From NCBI GenBank assembly GCA_030686995.1, contig CM060691.1, forward strand, positions 66,645,607 to 66,709,606: 64,000 nt of DNA, in the 5' to 3' direction. This DNA is from Artemisia argyi (taxonomy: Eukaryota > Streptophyta > Magnoliopsida > Asterales > Asteraceae). A model generated the notes under the pieces. It was given only the letters and a program-made list of their open reading frames with translations. It was not told where the DNA came from and did not search any database. Position 1 is the stretch's first letter; each line of letters opens with the position of its first letter. Made by a program: the position numbers and the translations under genes. Of this stretch, positions 55,681-64,000 are shown one piece after another.

Positions 55681-58115
55681 TAACCCATGACCTTGAGTCT
55701 AGCTACAAGACTCATAAATAAAGAAAAGCGCTTCTTGGGAGGCAACCCATGTTTTGTGTGATTTTTATTTTGTTTGTTTGTTATTTGCTTCCGTATGCAT
55801 GCTTTATTTTTATTGTTGGTGGATCATGTTTCAAAACTAAAATAGTGGAAATACTTTACTTTGTTGTTTGGCTTAGTCTTAACTTCATCCAAAGGTATTT
55901 TTGTAAAAGATAAGTGTAAGGGGAAACCACAAATATGTTTTTAAGAAACAAACTTGATCATGATTGTCCACAATATTAAGTGAACATGTATATTCGTATT
56001 TGTTAGAGTCAAATGCTTGTATCAAGTCATAATGAAGTTTTGCTGGATTTTCCAGGAAGTAGGATGAAGTTTTTCCAGAAATTTTCCAGAAACTTAACAT
56101 AAGAATTTCTGCAGATCACTTCTGACGGCGTCACGAGTTTCCTCTTGACGGCGTCACGTGTAAAAATCTAGAAATTTTACCAGTTTTGTTTTTCTAACGG
56201 AGTCTTAAAGTTTTTGTTGAATTATTAGTTTTATAATCTCCAGGAAATCTGCAAACATCATTCCACAAGCATTATATCTTATTTTGTTTTCTAGGATTTG
56301 TTAGCATATGTAGATTGCCGCCGATTTTATGCGAGGTTGCCTTGTCTGTTTTCTTAGGTTTTACAGGTTATGTATGACAAGAAGATGATTTATATTCTGG
56401 AAGGGAAGCTTTGATTGTTCATTTTCTTGGAGAAAGATCTAACCTTATTACCTTATTATCCATACCGAGCGAATCAGGGGAGTATTTGATTTCATTCGTT
56501 TTACTTATTTCACTTTTACATTCTTTACTTGAACATTGGGGACAATGTTCATCGTAAGTGTAAGGGGAGGGTAAAATGATGATACCTTACAGATACACTT
56601 TCGCTTGAGTTTGTTTGTTTGACAGTAGATGTGTAATAAAACTATGAGAAATACTTGTTAGTGCAATTTTAGCGCCAAATTTAAAATTTTTTACAACATT
56701 TAGGAGTGAAACTTTAGCCATAGCAAGCATCTCATGGATAGGAGATTGTATGACTAGCACAAAACCGTACTATTCAGAAAAATTTTCCACCCAAATATGT
56801 GAGGTTCCCCTTTAGATTTGATAGGAAAATCATTTACTATTAGTGCTTATAAGTGTACCGGTAGCATTTAGATTCTAGAACTTGCGTTAGTGATGCATCC
56901 CGAGACCGCTAGTGAGACTACATTCGTATAGTAGGATTTACTACATGATAAGAGGCATTAGGATCACCCTTGTGTTAAACCCGTATCATAATTACTTGAC
57001 CATTTAAGTCATATTACTTGGCTAGTTAAGTCAATTAATTTTTCCCACACCTTAGCGTTGTACTCATTTTTAGTACACGAAACCCCTAGTACACCCCTCC
57101 GAGCCTATCTTTTCATTTCTAACTTTAAGCATCTTACTTAAAGGAAGAATTTGTTACACCCCACTTAAATGTACACCCAAATCGCCTTAGCCTTCCGTGT
57201 ATGCACTCATCTTTAGTGCATTATTGTTATTTGTTAAACCCTAAGTTAATTTTCTAATTGATTACATGGTTGCTAAGTCGAGTCATATCCTTGTACATAT
57301 TGTTTTGGGACGATTGGGACTCATGGGTAAAGTACTAATGTTATGGAGTAATGGGGAAGAACATCATATTATTACCCCCATATGTACGTTAATCTTAAAA
57401 GTGCTCTAAGTGTTTTGATTATCTTAATTCGAGTCATTAGATTAGTTATATGTAAAGTATGTAAAAATTCAAGTGTAAGGGGAATTTTCATTCCCCATGA
57501 TGTATTATTTTGGATGGTAGGGTAAGAATGTATGCAAAACAAAATAAAAAAAAAATAAAAAAAAGAAAAAAAAAAAAAACATACGGACTACCATCCCTTT
57601 TTATTTTATGTTCATTTTATGTTTCTTGTTATTTTTCATTCATTAGCTTAAGTCGAGTCTAGTCTTGGCTTAGCAACGCCACACTTTACATGTAATTAAC
57701 TAAGATTGTTAACTCGCCACCAGTAAAGACTGCCTATATCCAACAAAACCGTGTATTCCATATCCCTACACCTAACGTTACAACCCTTTAAAATACCTCT
57801 TTGATAGTTTATCCTAGGTGCTTACGCCATGTGTGGAGGTTTGATCCTTTCCCAATCCTATGGTAATCTATTTTGCTATGACAGGTAGTGAGAGATATTT
57901 TCCATTTCCATATTGTGATATTACTTTATTACACCCGAGAGATGTCAGTATGGAGGTGCTAGTATATGACCTCCGTGCTTGTCTTTGGTCTTTAGTGGAA
58001 CGATTATTTGTTGTAATTACTTTTATATTAGTGTTAAATGACCCCTAAATTGTATTTTGACTAGAATAAAAGCGCATTTGCTTGAGGACAAACAAATCTC
58101 CAGTGTAAGGGTATA
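55681..58115 (+). other. F long 3' non-coding region
   Basis: No gene. GCGCTTCTTGGGAGGCAACC at 55728, TGACGGCGTCA at 56123 and 56146 (23 bp apart), GGGA-loop hairpin at 56530, an A-rich tract near 57535-57580, and a polypurine-like CAGTGTAAGGGTATA before the LTR. Confidence 0.82.
56530..56551 (+). other. GGGA-loop hairpin, F
   Basis: TGAACATTG-GGGA-CAATGTTCA, then AAGTGTAAGGGGA. Confidence 0.76.
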
Positions 58116-59541
58116 TGATGAGGCGAAAAATGAACCACTTTTAGGGGGTCATTTAAGCCCGGAATTGAATTTATTTGATCAAATATTGCCCTAAATCGTT
58201 CCTTTTGTGATTTTAGGTACTTTGGGAGTGAATTCTGGAAAAGGAAGCAACTCGGACGTTTTTGGAAGCATAAAATTGAAGAATACGGCAAAGACTTAAT
58301 TTTCCATGCTGAGAACAGTATTTGACGGCGTCAAGAAGACAATCATGACGGCGTCAAGAGTAAAATCCATAACGACCCAATGAAAACCTGAAGGCGTCAC
58401 AACAAGGGCGTCAAGACAATTTTTGGTGACGGCATGCATAAGGAGTATACATGACGGCGTCAGACCCAGATCTAGGCAGTTTGAGAAACTATTTGGCAGC
58501 GAGATGACGGCGTCAGACTTTTGTTCTTGACGCCGTCACCTATCAAAATCTATATATAGTTTTCTATTTTTTATTCATAAAAGAGGAACTTGTGTGGATA
58601 AAACTAGGGCCGAACTTTGTAAACCCTAGGTCATATTTTACAGTATTTTCAAGGGTTTTCACCCCTTGAATCCTTTCATGTTCAATTGAGATAAGTCTTC
58701 TTTCAATTCAATCAATATGTCTATGTGTTGTTTGAATATATCTTATGCTTGTCTTGATTTTATCATACTAGGCTAGATCTATCTTGTGTTTACTTAGATG
58801 TAATGAAACCTAGATGTAAATTATGTGTTGATTACTTGTTTATGGTTGTAATAGATGAATGATTTCAATGTTAGGCTTAAGAAAACTGGCAGATCTCCAT
58901 TGTGTAATATGCTTGAACGTCTTAGGAAATATGAACCGATGTGTACTAGGTTTTATTGGTTGTATTTAAAGCATGAGCAAATTATAGTGATCCCATGTTA
59001 GGAGCTTCTTAGCCGGCTCGACATAGGAGTGAAATAGGCGCTCATAGGATTGGGGAAGTAAGTACGCCACCCCATGAATGGTATTAAGGAATACAATCCG
59101 TCATCCATGCAACTATAACAAGTAATTAACATGTAAAAGATATCTAGGGAGTAATGAAATCTAAGTAAACACAATTCTCCCATATATTGCTCACAACTCT
59201 AAGTATAATTTAGTTTTGTTTTCATTTCCAGTACTTTATTTTGATTGCATCTTTAGTATTGGGTTAGTTGACTAGCAACTAATTCCGCCGAACTCCTTCA
59301 AACCCGAGATTTTTAATTGCTATCATAAAAAAATATAAAAATACAAAAAGAATCATCCCTCATCTCTAGACCTAGTCTTTAGGTTTTCTAATCCTAGTGA
59401 CACTATTCCTAGCTGAACGATCAATCCCCCGGTACTTGTCATTATACTATACTACATCGATCAGGTACACTGCCTGGTGGGGGTTATAAGCTTCTCGAGA
59501 TCCCTCGAGAGGTAAAGCCTCGTGCAATCCCTACGCTACCA
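58116..59541 (+). repeat. F 3' LTR
   Basis: 1426 bp. TGACGGCGTCA at 58323 and 58346 (23 bp apart) through TGACGCCGTCA at 58528; TATA box at 58551. Intact U5 hairpin TCTCGAG-ATCC-CTCGAGA near 59492. Confidence 0.93.
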
Positions 59542-59546
59542 ACTCC

Positions 59547-60821
59547 CAAGAATTGACGATTTGTTTGATCAACTTCAAGGCTCAAGTGTATATTCCAAAA
59601 TTGACCTACGATCAGGTTACCATCAACTCTGTATCCGAGAAGAAGACACTACAAATGCTGCATTTAGAACTCGTTATGGTCATTACGAGTTTCAAGTGAT
59701 GCCGTTTGGGTTGACCAATGCACCTGCAATATTCATGGACTTGATGAATCGGGTATGCAAACCATACCTCGACAAGTTTGTAATTGTGTTTATTGATGAC
59801 ATTTTGATTTACTCCAAGAAGAAAGAAGAACATGAGGAACACTTGAAGATTGTGTTGGAGTTACTTAAGAAAGAGCAATTGTATGCCAAGTTTGTGAAAT
59901 GTGAAGTTTGGCTAGTATCTGTACAATTTCTCGGCCATGTGATCAATAGTAAAGGCGTTCATATAGATCCGTCCAAGATTGAAGCTATCCAAAATTGGAC
60001 TCCGCCGACAACACCAACAGAAGTGAGGCAATTCTTAGGACTTGCTGGTTATTATCGAAGATTCATCGAAGGTTTTTCTTTAATAGCTAAACCTCTCACC
60101 AAGTTGACCGAGAAGAATAAGAAGCGTGTGGGGTAAAGATGAAGAAGAGGCTTTCCAAATACTGAAACAAAAACTTTGTAGCGCTCCTATCTTAGCACTA
60201 CCGGATGGGGCAAAAGACTTTGTAGTCTATTGTGACACGTCGATCAAAGGTTTTGGGGCAGTATTAATGCAACGAAAAAAGGTCATAGCATACGCTTCTC
60301 GACAATTGAGAACTCATGAAGAAAACTACCCATGATCTAGAATTGGGTGCTGTGGTTTTCGCTCTTAGATTATGGAGAAACTATTTGTACGGTACAGGGT
60401 GTACGATGTATATCGGTCACAAGAGTCTCCAATACATCCTTGACCAAAAAGAGCTTAATATGAGAGAACGTAGATGGATTGAACTCCTAAGCGACTATGA
60501 TTGCGACATCCGTTATCAACCTGGAATTGCAAATGTGGTGGTTGATGCCTTAAGCCGAAAAGAAAGAGAAAAACCATTGCGTGTCAGATCATTGGTAATG
60601 ACAATCACAGTTCTCCCCAAGTTACCAGAACAAATTATTGAAGCTCATACGGAGGCAATGAAAGAAGAAAATGTGAAAGCCGAAAACCTAGGGAAAGGGA
60701 TCAAACCAATATTCGAAACTCGCCCTAGCAGAACACGATACTTCGATAATCGTATTCAGTTACCACTATTTTGAGGTTTGAGAGACTTAATCATGCATGA
60801 GTCTCATAAATCCGAATATTC
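59547..60821 (+). pseudogene. E RT (rest), RNase H and start of integrase (decayed)
   Basis: Continues E RT after [30 protein letters not shown] (catalytic Asp pair kept), then the RT connection. Frameshifts near 60125 (after TEKNKK) and near 60330 (EENYP instead of EENYTTHD). RNase H has YCDTS (first Asp kept) and ADALSR changed to VDALSR. A stop at 60772 precedes GLRDLIMHESHKSEYS, the HHCC start of integrase, which is cut at 60821. Homologous to T1 residues about 660-1090. Confidence 0.9.
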
Positions 60822-61970
60822 TGTGGAAAACTAGAAGGGGGGGTTAAATAGTTTTACGTCTTTTTAATTTGTTACAAAAGATTGTTTGAAAGTTTTCTTT
60901 GTTTTCAAAAATTTAGATTTGATACTATGTGATATCAAGTCTTGCACAATATGAACAACAATAAATATGTACGATAAAGCAATAATAATGTAAGTAAAGA
61001 AATAAATGAGAGATGGAAAGATCAAACTGCGAGACAAGAGATTTATAGTGGTTCGGCTACAAGGTCACCTTCATTGCCTTACTCCACTCCCCGAGCACCT
61101 AACTCGAGAGTTTTCTTCTCTATGTCAGCAAGCTCCCTTATGGCGGAGAAAACCTTACACACCAATTTACACACCACAACTTCGTCACAACTAGATCACA
61201 ACTTCTACACAACTTCTTCACACCAATCTACTTCACACCAATACTTCTTCACACCTTTCTATTGGAGTATGCTTGTGTCATAATAAATAATTATATGGCT
61301 AGACATATGTGAGCCTATGGCATCACACACATATACACTTAGGTACCCCTTTATATATCGTGTTTATTGTATTTACGATATATAAATAACCTTACGTAAC
61401 CAGGAAACTCTATCGGGCTTCTAATAATTAAGTAATGGACTTAGTTAATTAGACTTGGAAAACTTATGGGAGGCCCATAAGAGCCCACATAGAGGCCGGC
61501 CTAGGGGAGACTTCCAAGGGAAGTTTGGTTTTGAAATTTGGTCAAATATATGGGAGTTATATTCTGATTAATCCCATAACTATTTTCCTAATTTCTCTCC
61601 TCCCTCTCTCCCTCAAAGTCATGGTACGAACAAATCACCCTTCTAGGGTTTTGTTTTTCTAGATCTCTTGCTTTGAATCTTGTTTATTCAAAGGCAATAG
61701 AAAGGTTACGGGGTTAATGACTAGCATCAAAGGGGTAACCAAGGAGGTGTAGTGTTTTTCATTCTTAGAGGAGATAAACCTTATTGATCTCTTGGGTTTC
61801 TTATTCCAAACGTGGGTTTGGTGCTTGTTGGTGACTCCCGGTGCACGCTACAAAGGTATAAACATGATGTGTTTAATTTTAATTAATCATATTGGCTATA
61901 TGGATCCTTGTATGGTGATGTTGTTCCACTGCGTTTATTTGATTCATATATATTTTATATTCATACATCA
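60822..61970 (+). repeat. Copia 5' LTR (proposed)
   Basis: From TGTGGAAAACTAGAAG to CATACATCA, about 1149 bp. TATA-like TATATAAATA at 61381-61390. AAAG/GTATAA at 61856 is a good splice donor. The right limit is set by the nearby PBS and a CA ending; no second LTR copy is available to confirm it. Confidence 0.55.
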
Positions 61971-61977
61971 CCTATAG

Positions 61978-61991
61978 TGGTATCACGAGCC
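61978..61991 (+). other. Copia primer binding site
   Basis: TGGTATCACGAGCC: initiator-Met PBS with one extra base compared with TGGTATCAGAGCC. Confidence 0.6.
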
Positions 61992-63716
61992 ATCATATGT
62001 GCCATATGATTATCGAGTACGTGTAAAATGGCCTAAAACACAAGTTTTTTGATCGACTTATGAAACGATTTCAAATCAAGCCCTGTGGCTTAATTTTCTG
62101 TGGTAAAAAGATAATTAAAAAGTACTAACATCAATGGGTTTTGAACCTAAGGCCATTTGACACAAGTACCAAATGGGGTTTTAATTTTTGTCAATTAATT
62201 TCTTCGTTTTCGTTGGCTAACAATTTAATTCTTGTTATTATTTTGTTTTCCATGGCAAATACATGCATGTTTGTCCATCGAGTTAGCCAACACCATGTTT
62301 CATTCATAATATTATGGTATTATTATGTTTATATGCAAAGCCGATGAAAACCTAGACCACTTGTGCATTGAATGGTTGTTTATGTTGTTTAATTTCGTGT
62401 TTTGGGGTTTTGCCATTGTTTCGGCATTTATGTAATTATATTCTTTTGGTTGTAGGCATTGTTTGGGCACTTTTAGAGTAGATTAAAATTAGATTAATTG
62501 TATTTTACTTTCAATATAATGTAATTGTGGCTTGGTGGTGAAAGACGAAAGAGTTAAAGACGTTTTAGCCAAAAAATGACTGCTGGAACACCAGTTGGTA
62601 AAACAGAGGTACCCAAGACATGGGCCTACAACTTTCTAGTTTTGAGCTAAGCCCGGGGAAGCCTCCTTCATGGACTTTTGGGCCCTCTAACACAGAAATT
62701 CTGGAAGGACAGAAACTGCTTTTCATGTACATCATGGGCTTCCTACTTGCTCTTGATTGTCTTGGAGCAAGTGGGAGTCCTCCATGTGGTTGTGTCTTTC
62801 TCCCTAGTTGACTCTTGGTTCTCGTGATAGCTCACGAGACCAAGCATAGGTTTTTTCATCGGTTGAGGCTTTGCATATTGTGGTTGTGTGTTTGTTTTGC
62901 TTTTTATATATCTTGTTTCATATGTAAAATTGCAAATAGTTTTCTATAAAACTGAAAATGAAACACAAACCATTTTCAAAACTAAGTCTTTTGATTTAGT
63001 TTTACTAAGTTTATGAAACTTGAAATCATTGTTTTATAATAACACCTTAACTTGTTATGTATGTTATTTTATTTATGTATTGTCCAAACTTTATTATTCA
63101 TGTAGGATTAATATTAGTCATGAAAATGGACAACTTGACACACATAAATTAAAACAACAATTAGACTTAAGTTAAGAAATGTTTTTAACTTGTGCTACGA
63201 AGGATGAATGCATGCTCTTTTCGTACACCTTTTGATCCACATCAAAAACTTTTACCCGTCAAAATTTAAGTCACGCCGTCCAATTTTGAGAATTACTTTT
63301 TGCCTATGCGTGGGACCTAGGTTGAATTGTAACCCAAGGTGATAATTCTCTATGCGTGGGACCTAGATATATTCTCGCACGTTCTCAAATTGGATGACTT
63401 AATCGAGTTAAGCGGTGAGACCTTGACCCGAGGCAAAGATGGGACTAAACATGCTAGCTTGACACTAGTTGCTTGTTCACTAGTGCCATGAGTCCCATAA
63501 AGATATAAGAGTTGCACTTGTAATGCAATTGTTCGACGTTACCTACCTATTGAATCCTCCATTGCTAGCAGATCAACTGTTGTGATGGTGGAACCTCAAT
63601 GAGGATCTTAGCCTTTTCGTAAAATTAATTGTTTTAATATAGTAAACTTGGGTAGTTAATTTTAAAAAGGATTAATTATTGAAAATTACTAAAATTGAAC
63701 TTTGTTTATTTTGTAG
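61992..63716 (+). other. Copia long untranslated leader
   Basis: 1.7 kb without a gene. GCGTGGGACCTAG occurs twice (near 63306 and 63353). It ends TTTATTTTGTAG directly before the gag ATG, which looks like a 3' splice site. Confidence 0.6.
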
Positions 63717-64000
63717 ATGACAACTCCAAATTCAACCATGAACAACTCATCAATCAGATCAATTCTCGAGAAAGAGAAATTGAATGGTAACAACTTTTTG
63801 GACTGGTACCGCAACTTGAGGATTGTCCTCAAGGCTAAACAAAATTTTTACCATCTGGAAGAAGCTTTACCTAAAGCACCTGCTACTAATGCTACTGCTG
63901 CTGTTCGTAATGCCTATACTCGTAGGAGCAACGAGCAACAGGAAGTGGCTTGTCTTATGCTGGCTAAAATGATCCCTGAGTTGCAAAAGAACTTAGAGAA
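63717..64000 (+). CDS. Copia gag, N-terminal part (runs off the window)
   Basis: ATG at 63717 opens a frame of 94 complete codons to the window edge: MTTPNSTMNNSS, then EKEKLNGNNFLDWYRNLRIV, followed by an Ala/Thr-rich loop and EVACLMLAKMIPELQKNLE. The L-N-G-x-N-F-x-D-W-Y-R-N-L motif is typical of the gag N-terminus of plant Ty1/copia elements. The product would form the particle and bind RNA; zinc knuckle, protease, integrase and RT would lie to the right. No stop or shift in the visible part, so it may be intact. Confidence 0.88.
   Translation, partial: MTTPNSTMNNSSIRSILEKEKLNGNNFLDWYRNLRIVLKAKQNFYHLEEALPKAPATNATAAVRNAYTRRSNEQQEVACLMLAKMIPELQKNLE

Larger units (their letters stand above)
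51597..59541 (+). mobile_element. F: Athila-like element inserted in E reverse transcriptase
   Basis: LTRs 51597-52966 and 58116-59541, flanked by ACTCC (51592-51596, 59542-59546). Removing F and one ACTCC restores the E reading across [10 protein letters not shown]. The LTRs are most like those of C. The coding part differs from C: after gag it has a canonical-looking protease motif DLGSS and an unfamiliar C-terminal region. No RT or integrase. PBS mutated. Confidence 0.93.
46643..60821 (+). mobile_element. E: decayed Tekay-like chromovirus, split by F and truncated at the right
   Basis: LTR 46643-49424 (TGTGAC...GTTATA), PBS at 49427, gag-pro-RT at 49624-51596, then RT-RNase H-integrase start at 59547-60821. 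F occupies 51597-59541. The sequence stops inside the integrase HHCC region where the copia element begins, so the rest of integrase, any chromodomain and the 3' LTR are absent from the window. Multiple frameshifts and stops make it inactive. Confidence 0.88.
60822..64000 (+). mobile_element. Ty1/copia element, right part outside the window
   Basis: Begins TGTGGAAAAC directly inside the E integrase. Followed by an LTR-like region, an iMet-like PBS, a long leader and a copia-type gag ORF that is open at the window end. The right target duplication cannot be checked. Confidence 0.75.

Overview
This 64 kb window is plant nuclear DNA made almost entirely of nested LTR retrotransposons, and I see no host gene, tRNA or rRNA. 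PBSs complementary to plant initiator-Met tRNA, a chromodomain-bearing Ty3/gypsy polyprotein, Athila-type gag proteins and a Ty1/copia gag point to heterochromatin of a flowering plant. From memory (not searched here) the gag-pol and gag sequences most resemble retroelements of Asteraceae.

Layout. (1) 1-20241: a Tekay/Del-type chromovirus (T1). Its left LTR is cut by the window edge. It has an extra ORF upstream of gag, an intact 1490-codon gag-pol (12418-16890) and a complete 3.29 kb right LTR. T1 is split at 754/11307 by a minus-strand non-autonomous element (N1, 755-11301) arranged LTR-internal-LTR-internal-LTR, with TCAGT target duplications. (2) 20242-21781: a probable copia LTR on the minus strand, then unassigned AT-rich DNA. 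(3) 21782-38279: an Athila-like gag/protease-like element (B, TSD GGCTC), itself split by a minus-strand relative (C, 25347-33518, TSD CTAAC). (4) 38471-46225: another Athila-like element (A, TSD CTAAA). (5) 46231-46642: a probable copia LTR end plus PBS. (6) 46643-60821: a decayed second Tekay-like element (E) split inside reverse transcriptase by a fourth Athila-like element (F, 51597-59541, TSD ACTCC). E is cut off in integrase by (7) a copia element (60822-64000) whose gag runs off the window.

How the parts work. T1 encodes all activities needed for transposition. N1 and A/B/C/F encode none or only gag plus a protease-like protein, so they would need RT and integrase from another element. 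The Athila-like group keeps conserved cis-modules despite coding decay: palindromic TGACG arrays set exactly 12 bp from a TATA box, a U5-side hairpin with a compensated base pair, a hairpin with a GNRA-type loop, and repeated polypurine-like motifs. The three Tekay-like families share what looks like an intron inside the LTR (AAG/GTGAGT donor, conserved acceptor, about 480-600 bp) and a covarying hairpin just before the polypurine tract. These non-coding modules are the most interesting content of the window.
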